Shown piece after piece: positions 33,768-43,419 of a stretch of 64,000 nt of DNA. Positions within the stretch are counted from its first letter, which is position 1. Every line of letters starts with the position of its first letter. The notes below the pieces were generated by a model. That model was not told where the DNA came from and did no database searches. It worked only from the letters and a program-made list of their open reading frames with translations. Origin of the DNA: Paenibacillus sp. Marseille-Q4541 (lineage in GTDB: Bacteria > Bacillota > Bacilli > Paenibacillales > Paenibacillaceae); NCBI RefSeq assembly GCF_018310695.1, contig NZ_JAGXCY010000013.1, positions 1 to 64,000 of the forward strand. The letters run 5' to 3'. Position numbers and translations under genes: made by a program.

Positions 33768-34149
33768 TATAAAATCACCTTTAACCTTATATTCTTAACC
33801 AAGTATGAGATCAATTAAATTTGGGTCCATGTCTCCTAACGAATATACCTAGACATGGAATGTGAGGTAGTACTCCATTCATGATTGGGCCTTCTTTTTC
33901 ATGCCCTCTCCTTATTACCCCTCCGCCAGTCTCACGAAACTGGAGAATGATCTCCTTGGCTCGAATTTCCATTATATTCAGGTGCCGTCTGATATATTCC
34001 CTAAACTTTGACCTGTAAAAGAGTAAACGCCTCAAACAGCAAATAGTTTTAGTTTCCAGCCTATTTTCACCAATTAAGGTTGACATCTCCTCTTTAAGGT
34101 TATATGGTTAATTACATGAGTAACTAACCAACATGGTGGTGATAATTGT

Positions 34150-34515
34150 ATGGGTATGCAGATGGATGATGACCGCCCTATCTTTATACAGATTGCAGAA
34201 CGCATCGAAGATGACATCCTCGAAGGAGGGCTACCTGAAGAATCACAGGTTCCTTCGACGAATCAATTTGCATCCTTTTATCAGATCAATCCGGCAACAG
34301 CGGCCAAAGGTGTAAACCTCCTGGTCGATCAAGGAATTCTGTATAAGAAGAGAGGGATTGGCATGTTTGTAAGCGAAGGAGCTCGGTCCGTTCTTGTTGA
34401 GAAGCGGCGTGAACAGTTCTACGAGCAGTTCATTATTCGTATGGTGCAAGAAGCGCAGAAGCTGGGGATTAGTAAATCAGAACTGTCTGAAATGATACAC
34501 AGGGAGGAGAAATAA
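34150..34515 (+). CDS. GntR-family regulator, YtrA type
   Basis: A 121-residue regulator with a GntR winged helix (IFIQIAERIEDDILEGGLPE, QVPSTNQFASFYQINPATAA, KGVNLLVDQGILYKKRGIGMFV) and a short helical tail rather than a ligand domain, the YtrA subfamily. GGTGGTGAT precedes the ATG; alternative ATGs lie six bases and twelve bases later. It is the first gene of an operon with an ABC ATPase and permease, two bases apart. YtrA-type regulators repress such operons and respond to cell-envelope antibiotics in Bacillus. Confidence 0.9.
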   Translation: MGMQMDDDRPIFIQIAERIEDDILEGGLPEESQVPSTNQFASFYQINPATAAKGVNLLVDQGILYKKRGIGMFVSEGARSVLVEKRREQFYEQFIIRMVQEAQKLGISKSELSEMIHREEK

Positions 34516-34516
34516 G

Positions 34517-35410
34517 ATGGCAAATGTGCTTGAACTAAAGGCGCTGACCAAAAGCTATGGGAATGACTTTAAAGCCCTGCAAAATATAAACCTCACGCTT
34601 CAGGAAAATAAAATCTACGGATTACTTGGTCGAAATGGTGCAGGGAAAACAACCTTACTACATCTCATCACAGCCCAGCTCTTCCCATCGTCTGGCGATA
34701 TCAAGGTGTTCGGTAAGGCCCCTTATGAGAATACAGAGGTACTCCGGCAAATTTGTTTTATAAAAGAAAGTCAGAAGTATCCTGATACATTCCGTGTACG
34801 GGATGTTCTCGCCGTAGCCTCTTCACTTTATCCTAACTGGGACTCTTCAATGGCCAATTCCTTGATATCGGAATTTCGTCTACCTGTAAAACGCAGAGTG
34901 AAAAAACTGTCCAGAGGCATGCTCTCCTCTGTGGGCATCATTATAGGTCTTGCAAGCCGTGCCCCTCTTACCATATTTGATGAGCCATACCTCGGCCTTG
35001 ATGCTGTGGCGAGAGAACTGTTCTATGATCGACTTATTCAGGATTATATGGAATTTCCGAGAACCATTATTTTATCTACCCATCTCATCGATGAGATCAG
35101 TGCCATGTTAGAACATGTCATTGTACTGGATCATGGCAAGTTGCTAATGAATGAAGAAGCAGAACAATTTCGCGGCTCCGCCTTTATCGTCAGCGGAAAG
35201 CAGGCAGATGTGGAGAGCTTTATTGCAGATAAAGAAGTACTTCATCAAGAAGGACTGGGATCGATGCGAAGTGCCGTTGTCCTGACCGGTGGAAATAAAG
35301 ACTTCCGTAAACAAGCGGAATTAAATAGACTGAGTCTCAATCCTGTCTCTTTACAACAGCTGATGGTGCAGCTCACCAAACATTCGAACCGGGAAGAGGT
35401 GAATAAATAA
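34517..35410 (+). CDS. ABC transporter ATP-binding protein, YtrB-like
   Basis: A 297-residue ATPase with Walker A GRNGAGKTT (about residues 39-47), Q-loop FIKESQKYPDTF, a modified signature LSRGMLSS and Walker B LTIFDEPYLGLD, H-loop STHLI. The change of GG to RG in the signature is usual for this exporter branch. It ends with a helical extension. Its stop overlaps the permease ATG by one base. With the permease it probably exports or senses peptides or lipids at the membrane. Confidence 0.9.
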   Translation: MANVLELKALTKSYGNDFKALQNINLTLQENKIYGLLGRNGAGKTTLLHLITAQLFPSSGDIKVFGKAPYENTEVLRQICFIKESQKYPDTFRVRDVLAVASSLYPNWDSSMANSLISEFRLPVKRRVKKLSRGMLSSVGIIIGLASRAPLTIFDEPYLGLDAVARELFYDRLIQDYMEFPRTIILSTHLIDEISAMLEHVIVLDHGKLLMNEEAEQFRGSAFIVSGKQADVESFIADKEVLHQEGLGSMRSAVVLTGGNKDFRKQAELNRLSLNPVSLQQLMVQLTKHSNREEVNK

Positions 35411-36084
35411 TGCCAGCGATAAGAAACGTAATGCGTACCCATCTGGTCGATCACTGGCTATGGCTTTTTGTACCCACTATTGTACTCATGAGCAGCTTTT
35501 TGACCAACCTGGTAGTTAGTATGTTTATCGGATCTTTTACAACTGGAGGGCTCGCATCCATTTACTTCTTTGTAATGAGTATCGGGATGGCTGTCATTCC
35601 CCTCAATTTTTCGTTTTCGCTCGGTTTTGGAGTACGGCGTAAAGACTATTTCCTTGGGACGGTCAGTTTGTTTTTTCTTTCCAGTCTTTTGGTTTCCGTG
35701 GGACTCACTCTCCTTAGACAGATAGAACATCTCACTTCTGGCTGGGGCACAGGGCTGCATTTCTTCGATCTCCCCTTTTTGAGCAGCTTCTCATTTCTGC
35801 ATCTTGCCCTGCTTAACTTTGTTGTTATATCTCACATGTTTTTGCTCGGGTTCCTGATATCAAGTATAGCTAGGAGATACGGCGGACTGATCTTGACTGC
35901 TTTGCTCCTCCTCGTTGTCATCGTCCTGGGTGTAGCCGGTGTACTCGTCACCTACTGGGAATATTGGGATGAATTCGGAAGATGGGTAATGACCTATCAA
36001 ATGGATATCCTCTGGTTCCTTTTCCCTTTCACCTTGGTATATGCGTTCATCTCCTATATCTTGTTGCGCAAATCAACCATCTGA
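35410..36084 (+). CDS. ABC transporter permease, ABC-2 like
   Basis: A 224-residue membrane protein with six hydrophobic segments (HWLWLFVPTIVLMSSFLTNL first), separated by short loops, as in the permease of the YtrA-YtrB-type or bacitracin/lantibiotic-like exporters. The start overlaps the ATPase stop by one base (TAATG), so expression is coupled. The gene is about half the usual length of a full ABC-2 permease and may dimerise. No other operon gene follows; a terminator lies 10 bases after the stop. Confidence 0.8.
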   Translation: MPAIRNVMRTHLVDHWLWLFVPTIVLMSSFLTNLVVSMFIGSFTTGGLASIYFFVMSIGMAVIPLNFSFSLGFGVRRKDYFLGTVSLFFLSSLLVSVGLTLLRQIEHLTSGWGTGLHFFDLPFLSSFSFLHLALLNFVVISHMFLLGFLISSIARRYGGLILTALLLLVVIVLGVAGVLVTYWEYWDEFGRWVMTYQMDILWFLFPFTLVYAFISYILLRKSTI

Positions 36085-36094
36085 TAAAAACAAA

Positions 36095-36136
36095 AAAGAA
36101 GCATCCCCGGATCAGGTCAAGGGATGCTTCTTTTTA
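36095..36136. terminator. Terminator between ABC operon and acyltransferase gene
   Basis: AAGAAGCATCCC pairs with GGGATGCTTCTT, with A and T runs on both sides, so it can serve both convergent genes. Confidence 0.9.
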
Positions 36137-36172
36137 AATTACTTATTGGATACGGTAAATTATCAAACCTAC

Positions 36173-37357
36173 TTAGGCAGGTAAATCCCGTTTCTTGTTT
36201 TTTTGTTCACCTGCACCTCGTTTTGGCATAGGCAAGTTACCGAATAGGATCCAAGATTTTGAGAATCGCGACGCAAAACTGACCACAATATAAGATCCAA
36301 TTAGCGCGACAAGGAACCCACCTGCATACCATAAGTGATGCAGCATTGAAATTCCTGTTTGCGGCGGAAACTCACGATAGATGAGCAGGAAGAACGGGTG
36401 AATTAAGTAAATCCCGAAGGACAACCCACCAATTCTGGACATAGTACGTACTAGCGCACTCTTACCGTTGCCATAGAGCAGGAAGGCGATCTGGAATAAC
36501 ACCAGTGCTGCAGCAAATGTATGCAGATTCCACAGGAATTCATACCAAAGGGAGTTGTATACAGCAATCCCTTTACGGTTCAAATACCAAATATATACGT
36601 GGGCTAGACCTGCACCAATCCAGATGATCCATAGCAGCGACCATGCGGTAACTTTGGCTGGAGTAGCATAGCTTCGTTTCATGACAATCCACTCTTTTAT
36701 TTTAGGGAAATAGACTCCCAAAAGAGCCCCTAGCATGAAATAGGCGAAATACGACGGAGACCAGCTACCTTTATTCGCTACGCTAATCACACCGTATTTA
36801 TTCATAACGATAAAGCCCCACTGAATTACGAGTCCGATAGGCACAGCCCATTTGACAAGGGAAGGTACTTTTTTGAACAAAGCCAGTACCAGCGGGAACA
36901 GAATATAGAACTGCATGTTGATAAATACAAAGTATAAATGGGTGTACGCCTTACCGGTAGACAACTTCGTAACGAAACTTGTAATCGTATCAACGAAAGA
37001 CCGATCCGGATAATGCGTAAAATGTAATATTAGGAAATAAAATAAAGAGAACATAAAGTAAGGAATAAGAATGTATAGCAATCTTTTTTTGTAGAATCCT
37101 AGCACCAGTTTCTTATCGAGTGGTCTCGTATAGTAATTATAGAACAATACAAAGCTGCTTAGGAAAATAAAGGTCGGTGTACCAAACTTCATGAAAATAT
37201 TAAAGAAGTTGTACAACCAGTACACACCTGAATCCACCATATCTACGGTGGCAAATGAAGTGGAGTGTACAGTCAATACACCCAGAATCGCCATACATCG
37301 TACGAGATTAAGCTCGGGTAGACGTTCCCTTTTTTCAGCTGTAATTGTTTGACTCAT
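36173..37357 (-). CDS. Acyltransferase 3 family membrane protein
   Basis: A 394-residue protein with about ten membrane segments. The first helix has LPELNLVRCMAILGVLTVHS; the conserved motif-1 Arg and His of acyltransferase 3 enzymes (R..A...V...H) are present at residues 20-32. Later, YFAYFMLGALLGVYFP and GIYLIHPFFLLIY are also typical. Members transfer acetyl or succinyl groups to surface polysaccharides, peptidoglycan or antibiotics. No acceptor gene is adjacent. The C-terminal tail is basic. Confidence 0.85.
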   Translation of the reverse strand: MSQTITAEKRERLPELNLVRCMAILGVLTVHSTSFATVDMVDSGVYWLYNFFNIFMKFGTPTFIFLSSFVLFYNYYTRPLDKKLVLGFYKKRLLYILIPYFMFSLFYFLILHFTHYPDRSFVDTITSFVTKLSTGKAYTHLYFVFINMQFYILFPLVLALFKKVPSLVKWAVPIGLVIQWGFIVMNKYGVISVANKGSWSPSYFAYFMLGALLGVYFPKIKEWIVMKRSYATPAKVTAWSLLWIIWIGAGLAHVYIWYLNRKGIAVYNSLWYEFLWNLHTFAAALVLFQIAFLLYGNGKSALVRTMSRIGGLSFGIYLIHPFFLLIYREFPPQTGISMLHHLWYAGGFLVALIGSYIVVSFASRFSKSWILFGNLPMPKRGAGEQKNKKRDLPA

Positions 37358-37540
37358 TGCATTAACTCCTTGCTTTCTTGACCGAGAGAGACGTCTCTAT
37401 CGATCTGTTTTTGTAAACCTCACTTTATCTATAGTAAAACTTTTGAGCGTAGATTACATCTTAAAAATTTCTTAACATTGTTAGAATAGCAAAATAAAAA
37501 GAAGAGTTGCACCTATTTTTATAACCAGTACTCCATAAAT

Positions 37541-37566
37541 AAGGAAAAGAGGATCCTTAGATCCTC
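37541..37566 (-). terminator. Terminator after the MATE gene
   Basis: GAGGATC-TAAG-GATCCTC is followed by TTTTCCTT on the minus strand; a moderate terminator. Confidence 0.6.
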
Positions 37567-37649
37567 ACGGGTGTAGATGTTTGATTTTCCTGTTCATCTA
37601 CTGTATAAAGAGATCTTTCACAGCGGATGCTATCATCTAAGTGCCGGTA

Positions 37650-39053
37650 CTAGAGTGCCGCCGGAGAAGAAGACTCCGTTTCACGTGGAACCTCTTGTTC
37701 AACGAGCGCATGTCTGCGCCAAGCACCGCTTTTCCAACGAAAATGCATAATGAAGGCACGAATCCATTCATCTGCAGCATTTGCTACCCATACACCCAGC
37801 AATCCCATTTCGAGATGAAAGACAAACCAATAACCGAGCGGAAGGCTTACACCAACCATAGAGATGAGTCCCATATAAACGGGAAAACGAGCATCCCCTG
37901 CTGCTCGTAATGAGTTAATCATAATCATGTTACATGTTCTCGCTGTCTCCAGTACGATACTAAACAGGATAACCTGCGAACCTAAGCGGATAATTTCCGC
38001 ATTGTCTGTAAAGATACCAATAAGCTGCTCTCGCAGCAGGATAATGATAATATCCATCACAATCGTTGTGATCAATCCGATCTTTACACTTTTTCTCACT
38101 CTTGCATAAGCTTCATCCTGCTTTCCGGCACCTACGAAACGTCCGGTTAGTATCGATGTCCCTACCGACACCGCCATACTGAATAAATAAATATAATGTG
38201 AGATTTGAGCTGCATACTGGCGTGTAGCGAGCGCCTCTGTTCCGAGATAAGTCACATAATATAAAAACACGAGCTGACATATTTGATAAATGATTTGTTC
38301 AAAAGCAGAAGGAATTCCGATATTCAGAATTTTACTTACATACTCTTTTGAAATCGTGAAGTAGTGTCTCCACTCTATCCTTACTGCCACCACTTTATAT
38401 AGTAACCAAGCAAAAATTGCGACACAGACCAATCTGCTGAGTACTGTGGAGATTGCCGCCCCTTGAACACCCATCGGGCTAAATCCAAAATGACCAAAAA
38501 TGAGCGCATAGTTACCGATTAGATGGATGATATTCATAATGAGCGAAACGAGCATGGTTTGTTTGGTAAAACCATAGGTACGAATAATGGCGGCCATAAT
38601 ATTAATTAGGGCTTGCAGAAAAATACCGCCACCAACAATAGTTAGGTATGTATTCCCTAGTTCCAGTATTTCACCATGCAGGTTCATTGCTTGCAAAATG
38701 TGGCGACCGCTTATGACAAAAATAATACTGATGATAACACCCACACATAAATTAAGTGTAATGGCCACCGCCGATACACGAGATGCCTCTGCAAGTTTTC
38801 TTGAACCGATATACTGAGCTACTACAATGGCAGCCCCATTACCGATGACCTCGAGAACGAGGATCGCAATCGATACGATTTGATTGGACGTTCCCACTGC
38901 GGATACGGCCTCATCTGATACGGCACTAATCATGAAAGTATCCACTGTACCCATCAGCATAAATAGCAATATTTCTAGAAAGATGGGCCAGGTTAACGAA
39001 AAAAGAGAAAGGTTTTCGGTCTTGGGAAGTTTCCCACCGACTGCTGTTGTCAT
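37650..39053 (-). CDS. MATE-family efflux transporter
   Basis: A 467-residue integral membrane protein with twelve hydrophobic segments. The first helix TWPIFLEILLFMLMGTVDTFMIS, then VGTSNQIVSIAILVLEVIGNG and the FSPMGVQGAAISTVLSR motif are characteristic of MATE exporters (NorM/DinF/YeeO-like). It exchanges drugs or metabolites for sodium or protons. AAGGAGAG precedes the ATG. Transcribed alone. Substrate unknown. Confidence 0.93.
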   Translation of the reverse strand: MTTAVGGKLPKTENLSLFSLTWPIFLEILLFMLMGTVDTFMISAVSDEAVSAVGTSNQIVSIAILVLEVIGNGAAIVVAQYIGSRKLAEASRVSAVAITLNLCVGVIISIIFVISGRHILQAMNLHGEILELGNTYLTIVGGGIFLQALINIMAAIIRTYGFTKQTMLVSLIMNIIHLIGNYALIFGHFGFSPMGVQGAAISTVLSRLVCVAIFAWLLYKVVAVRIEWRHYFTISKEYVSKILNIGIPSAFEQIIYQICQLVFLYYVTYLGTEALATRQYAAQISHYIYLFSMAVSVGTSILTGRFVGAGKQDEAYARVRKSVKIGLITTIVMDIIIILLREQLIGIFTDNAEIIRLGSQVILFSIVLETARTCNMIMINSLRAAGDARFPVYMGLISMVGVSLPLGYWFVFHLEMGLLGVWVANAADEWIRAFIMHFRWKSGAWRRHALVEQEVPRETESSSPAAL

Positions 39054-39412
39054 ATGCTCTCCTTCAAACTTTAGTAGAATTTATTTATTTTCATAAAATT
39101 ACGTAATTTTTTCAGAAACAAAACGTATCTTAGCATAAACTTTTCATATATGCACGATAATTTACAATGCTGTAAGTCCTTTTAAAAAAAAGAATTAGGC
39201 CTTGCTGTGGTAAGGATATTTTCTATTTTTCGGGTTCAGGTGCATGCTTTGTTTATCATATATATTTTTCAATTCTGGTTTAGATTCACCCCAGTGGTGG
39301 TTATTTCTCATTAATAGCACTTATGGGTTAAGCGAATTTGCTCCCTGATTAGACACAGCTTACTTACTGATGCTTTAGAGAATGACAAGTTGGAGAGAGA
39401 GGGGGCCGTACG
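39054..39412. other. Gene-free divergent gap, MATE and amylase leaders
   Basis: No gene was supported. The gap must hold the promoters of the divergent MATE and amylase genes. I could not fix them: no clear TTGACA/TATAAT pair or cre site was visible. Confidence 0.5.
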
Positions 39413-40903
39413 ATGAAACGTAATCATACGATGATGCAATTTTTTGAATGGCATGTAGAGGCTGACGGTGCTCACTGGAAGCGCCTTGCGGAGAGAGCAC
39501 CTGAGTTAAAAGACAAAGGAATCGATTCGGTATGGATTCCACCGGTTACCAAAGGCTCTTCACAGGAAGATACTGGCTACGGAACGTATGATCTTTATGA
39601 TTTAGGCGAATTTGATCAGAAAGGCACGGTTAGGACCAAATACGGCTCCAAAGATGAACTGCTAGAAGCCATGGGTATCTGCACACAGAACGGGATTGCC
39701 GTCTATGTAGATCTTGTCATGAACCATAAGGCTGGAGCAGACGAAACGGAACGTTTTCAAGTCATTGAAGTCGATCCTAATAATCGTACCAAGGATATTT
39801 CTAAGCCTTTCGAGATTGAGGGGTGGACCAAATTCAACTTCCCTGGCCGTGGAGACAAATACTCCGCATTCAAATGGAACCACACCCACTTTAACGGAAC
39901 GGACTATGATGCAGCGAAGGACCGGAGCGGTATTTTCCGAATGGCATCGAATAAAGAAGGCTGGGATGACAACGTAGATGACGAATTTGGTAATTACGAT
40001 TACCTTATGTTCGCCAATATTGATTACAGAAAGCCAGAAGTTCGTGAAGAGATGATCAATTGGGGGAAATGGCTAATTGATACCTTGCAATGTAATGGAT
40101 TTCGACTTGATGCGATTAAACATATTAATCATGATTTCATCAAGCAGTTTGCCAAAGAAATGATCAAAAAGCGTGGACAGGACTTCTATATTGTGGGTGA
40201 ATTCTGGAAATCAGATCTTGCTGCTTGTCAACATTTTCTCGACACGGTTGACTATCAAATTGACCTATTTGACGTCTCACTCCACTACAAGCTTCATGAA
40301 GCTTCGCTTGCTGGTAAGTCATTTGATCTGACTACGATTTTCAATGATACGTTAGTGAAGACGCACCCTACGCATGCAGTTACCTTTGTGGATAATCATG
40401 ATTCTCAGCCGGAAGAAGCACTGGAATCATGGATCGCTGACTGGTTCAAACAGAGCGCATATGCACTGATTTTACTCCGTCAGGGCGGATATCCATGTGT
40501 ATTTTACGGTGATTACTACGGGATTGCGGGAGAGCATCCGGTTGCTCCGAAGAAGGAGGCAATCGACCCTTTGCTAGCCGCAAGATACCACCATGCCTAC
40601 GGTGACCAAGAAGATTATTTTGATCACCCCAATACGATTGGATGGGTAAGACGGGGCGTGGAGGAATTTCCACACTCCGGATGTGCCGTTATTATCGGTA
40701 ACGGAGAAAACGGAGAAAAGCGGATGTGTGTTGGTAAAGAACGTGCCGGACAGATTTGGTATGACATCACAGGAAACCAAGACCAAACTCTCAAGATTGC
40801 AGAAGATGGCTACGCGAACTTTATCGTTAAAGGCGGTAGTGTCTCTGTCTGGGTTGAACAAGTCCCGGATCAAGAGAAGCAACCAGAAAAAGAGAAGGCT
40901 TAA
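39413..40903 (+). CDS. Cytoplasmic alpha-amylase (GH13)
   Basis: A 496-residue GH13 enzyme of the liquefying Bacillus type but without a signal peptide, so cytoplasmic. The TIM barrel carries the catalytic nucleophile Asp233 in GFRLDAIKH, the acid Glu263 in GEFW and the third Asp330 in VDNHDSQ; YVDLVMNHKAGADET supplies the first conserved region. The C-terminal domain has GWVRRGVEEFPHSGCAV. The N-terminal MMQFFEWHVEADG is the family hallmark. It cleaves alpha-1,4 glucans such as glycogen or imported maltodextrins. A G-rich ribosome site (GAGAGAGGGGG) precedes the ATG. Transcribed alone; terminator follows. Confidence 0.94.
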   Translation: MKRNHTMMQFFEWHVEADGAHWKRLAERAPELKDKGIDSVWIPPVTKGSSQEDTGYGTYDLYDLGEFDQKGTVRTKYGSKDELLEAMGICTQNGIAVYVDLVMNHKAGADETERFQVIEVDPNNRTKDISKPFEIEGWTKFNFPGRGDKYSAFKWNHTHFNGTDYDAAKDRSGIFRMASNKEGWDDNVDDEFGNYDYLMFANIDYRKPEVREEMINWGKWLIDTLQCNGFRLDAIKHINHDFIKQFAKEMIKKRGQDFYIVGEFWKSDLAACQHFLDTVDYQIDLFDVSLHYKLHEASLAGKSFDLTTIFNDTLVKTHPTHAVTFVDNHDSQPEEALESWIADWFKQSAYALILLRQGGYPCVFYGDYYGIAGEHPVAPKKEAIDPLLAARYHHAYGDQEDYFDHPNTIGWVRRGVEEFPHSGCAVIIGNGENGEKRMCVGKERAGQIWYDITGNQDQTLKIAEDGYANFIVKGGSVSVWVEQVPDQEKQPEKEKA

Positions 40904-40937
40904 ACGATCAGCTTCTCCTTCTTCTCTTCGAAAACGA

Positions 40938-40978
40938 CGAAAGAGGCGGGCCTGTATTACGGGTCCGCCTCTTTTATT
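40938..40978. terminator. Terminator between amylase and LCP genes
   Basis: AAAGAGGCGGGCC pairs with GGGTCCGCCTCTTT; A and T runs on both sides. It serves both convergent genes. Confidence 0.9.
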
Positions 40979-42032
40979 ATTGCTCTTTTTTCTCAGGGTC
41001 TATCAGCTCGTCCGATGCGGTGTTCGCATCCATCCAGTTGTCCACCAGTTGTTGCGCCTCTGTTAACCCCTGATCACTTAACATGTAGTACCAACCATAG
41101 CTCTTATTCTCGCCCTCACCCTTCAGCATGTAACTGCTCATCTGAGGTACGGATTCCTTGGCATATAGCACTTCTGCCAGATTGATAATAAAGTCTGAAG
41201 TCATGTCTGTCTTCATATTCGAGCTTGCAATATCAATTAGCTGCGGGATCTTCATAATATTGCCCATTTCAAGTGCCCGCTCGGTTGCCGCCTTAATAAA
41301 AGTCCGCTGGCGCTCGGTTCGCATAAAGTCCGAATCCTCGCGGTATCGAACGTAATTCAGAGCGTCTTCACCGTCATAGATCGGTTTATTCGGCTCAATT
41401 CTTAGCTTCACATGATATTTATATTTGTTCTCTATCACTTCCGTGATCGGAAGTTTGACACCCCCAAGAGCATCTACCACTTCAACGAGTGCTTGAAAGT
41501 TTACTTTCGCATAATAATCCACGTTCGTTTGCAGCAATTGCTCTACTGTTTCTACACTCATTTTCGTTCCACCGTAGGCATAAGCTGCATTTACTTTATC
41601 TCTTTTGTCTCTTCCTGCAATCTCGACATAAGAATCCCGAGGGATAGACATTAACAACATGCGATGTTCTTCCGGACGAAATACGGCGTAGATCATCGTG
41701 TCTGATCTTCCGACATCCCCTTCCCTTTCATCTACGCCGAGTAGCAGCATGCTGAAAGGCTTTTTCAGCTTGTCTTTGGCATCTTCCTCACCTGCCGGAC
41801 CCGTCACTTCCTTAATCGGATCGTAAGCATCATTCAGCTTATCTTTTACTGTATCTTCCAGAAACAACTGGAAAGCAATCGGAATGAGTTCTTTACGGAA
41901 CACATACATAAAAGATCCTAGTAATACGAGAATAATAGCAGCTATCATTAGCGGCTTCTTTGATTTCGGTTTTTTCTTCTTTTTACTTTGATGGCGTTTG
42001 CTACGCGTTAGCGGGTACTCCTGATCGCTCAT
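40977..42032 (-). CDS. LytR-CpsA-Psr (LCP) family protein
   Basis: A 351-residue membrane-anchored enzyme. A very basic cytoplasmic tail (KSKKRHQ-type, RHQSKKKKKPKSKK) precedes one membrane segment (PLMIAAIILVLLGSFMYVF), and the extracellular LCP domain follows from about residue 90: FSMLLLGVDEREGDVGRSDT, LLMSIPRDSYVEI (the Arg of the catalytic site), KVNAAYAYGG, VNFQALVEVVDALGGV and the closing RYREDSDFMRTERQRTF. It transfers wall teichoic acid or polysaccharide from a lipid carrier to peptidoglycan. GAGAGAGGAG precedes the ATG. Confidence 0.94.
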   Translation of the reverse strand: MSDQEYPLTRSKRHQSKKKKKPKSKKPLMIAAIILVLLGSFMYVFRKELIPIAFQLFLEDTVKDKLNDAYDPIKEVTGPAGEEDAKDKLKKPFSMLLLGVDEREGDVGRSDTMIYAVFRPEEHRMLLMSIPRDSYVEIAGRDKRDKVNAAYAYGGTKMSVETVEQLLQTNVDYYAKVNFQALVEVVDALGGVKLPITEVIENKYKYHVKLRIEPNKPIYDGEDALNYVRYREDSDFMRTERQRTFIKAATERALEMGNIMKIPQLIDIASSNMKTDMTSDFIINLAEVLYAKESVPQMSSYMLKGEGENKSYGWYYMLSDQGLTEAQQLVDNWMDANTASDELIDPEKKEQ

Positions 42033-42237
42033 GTGTTTCTCCTCTCTCTATTCTTTCTCTTTTTTCGACATATTCGGGCTATAATTTCAGCTTTTGTTTG
42101 CATTCCTATAAAAAATCATTCAATACAATTCCTACGATTTCCAAAGGTATAACGCAATTACTATACTACAAGTTTCCAGTATAAGGAATCTCATTTTGGT
42201 AACAATGTCGAAATCTTGCTTTCCTATTCGGAAAAGA

Positions 42238-42266
42238 TGCTCAGAAAGGCATAGGAAGCCTATAAT
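42238..42266 (+). promoter_or_regulatory. Probable activator-dependent promoter of the ada operon
   Basis: A perfect TATAAT at 42261-42266 is preceded 17 bases earlier by the poor -35 TGCTCA. A strong -10 with a weak -35 fits activation by methylated AdaA, as in Bacillus subtilis. An Ada box was not identified. Confidence 0.4.
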
Positions 42267-42295
42267 AAAAATAACAAAGCGGAGGTGGAGCACAG

Positions 42296-42874
42296 ATGCA
42301 GGAACAGAACGGACTTTTTGAAGAGGTGTACCGCGCTGTACTAGAACGCAGTGATCGTTACGACGGAATTTATTATACGGCTATTCGGACAACGGGCATC
42401 TATTGCAGACCTTCCTGTCGCTCCAGAACGCCGAAACCAGAAAACGTGACAATCTATTCGTCAACAAGCGAAGCAGAACGAAATGGATACCGTGCCTGCA
42501 AAAGATGCCAGCCTGAAAAGATGGAGCTGCATAATCCGGATACGGAAATATCCGAGCGAGTCACAGACTATATTGATAAACATTATCCTGAAACAGTGAA
42601 CTTAAGCCGCTTGGCAGAAGAGATCAAAGTTAGCCCCTATCACTTGCAAAGAGTATTTAAACGAATCAAAGGGCTGACCCCTGCAGGATATTTACAAAAA
42701 GTGCGCCTGGATAAGGCTAAGGAACACCTCCGTATCACCACTTTTGAAGTTCAAGATATTGCCCCCCTTGTCGGGTATAAAAGCACTTCTCATTTCATTG
42801 CTGTCTTCCAAAAGGTAACCGGCCAAACGCCTCAGCAATATCGACAAAACCACGAAAGAGGGAATACACCATGA
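42296..42874 (+). CDS. adaA: Methylphosphotriester DNA repair protein and activator AdaA
   Basis: A 192-residue protein with an N-terminal Ada zinc domain (residues 10-75) whose ligands are Cys37 and Cys41 in GIYCRPSC and Cys68 and Cys71 in ACKRCQPE; Cys37 is the expected methyl acceptor. An AraC-type double helix-turn-helix fills residues 85-185 (VNLSRLAEEIKVSPYHLQRV, FEVQDIAPLVGYKSTSHFIAV). Methylphosphotriesters in DNA are repaired by transfer to Cys37, which turns on the operon. GGAGGTGG precedes the ATG. It is the first gene of the adaA-adaB-alkA operon. Confidence 0.94.
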   Translation: MQEQNGLFEEVYRAVLERSDRYDGIYYTAIRTTGIYCRPSCRSRTPKPENVTIYSSTSEAERNGYRACKRCQPEKMELHNPDTEISERVTDYIDKHYPETVNLSRLAEEIKVSPYHLQRVFKRIKGLTPAGYLQKVRLDKAKEHLRITTFEVQDIAPLVGYKSTSHFIAVFQKVTGQTPQQYRQNHERGNTP

Positions 42875-43419
42875 CTCTTGTCTATTGGACGAAGGTTCAA
42901 CACGCTTTGTTACAGAACCAATCCATTTATGTAGCAGCTACCGAACAAGGAGTATGCCGAATTACCTGGCCGTCAGAAAGCTGGGAGACACTCGTATCCT
43001 GGGTTCATCGCCACATTCCGGATGCTACCCTGGTTGAGAGTGAACAGCAACTAGCACCTTATCTAAAACAGCTTACCGAATACCTCGATGGCGAGAGATC
43101 ACAATTCTCTCTACCGATTGATCTACGCGGGACTCCTTTTCAAATGGAAATATGGAAGGCGCTACAGCAAATTCCATACGGAGAGACACGCAGCTATTCA
43201 GATATTGCGGCACATGTTGGCAGAGCTGCAGCCGTTCGCGCCGTAGGCACAGCCAATGGAGCTAACCCTGTTCCTATGCTGGTTCCTTGTCACCGTGTTA
43301 TTGGGAAGAATAAGAACCTGACAGGGTTTCGAGGGGGACTACATTTCAAAGAAGCACTTCTGACACTGGAGGGATATCATGAATACAACCGAAAAGGACA
43401 TGCCCGTTTTGAATTCTAA
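42871..43419 (+). CDS. adaB: O6-methylguanine-DNA methyltransferase AdaB
   Basis: A 182-residue protein whose C-terminal domain has the methyl-accepting PCHRVIG, with Cys140, plus PYGETRSYSDIAAHVGR, AVRAVGTANGANP and FRGGLHFKEALL. It removes the methyl group from O6-methylguanine by transfer to its own cysteine, a suicidal reaction. Its start overlaps the adaA stop by four bases (ATGA). The following glycosylase gene begins 41 bases before its end. Confidence 0.95.
   Translation: MTLVYWTKVQHALLQNQSIYVAATEQGVCRITWPSESWETLVSWVHRHIPDATLVESEQQLAPYLKQLTEYLDGERSQFSLPIDLRGTPFQMEIWKALQQIPYGETRSYSDIAAHVGRAAAVRAVGTANGANPVPMLVPCHRVIGKNKNLTGFRGGLHFKEALLTLEGYHEYNRKGHARFEF

Noticed and set aside
33811..34086. 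91-residue minus-strand ORF with Arg-rich sequence
   Set aside because: The only purine-rich site directly abuts the ATG, the composition is not protein-like, no family is recognisable, and it overlaps the presumed promoter region of the GntR operon.
40446..40882. Minus-strand ORFs opposite the amylase gene
   Set aside because: They are frame shadows of the amylase coding strand, lacking ribosome sites.
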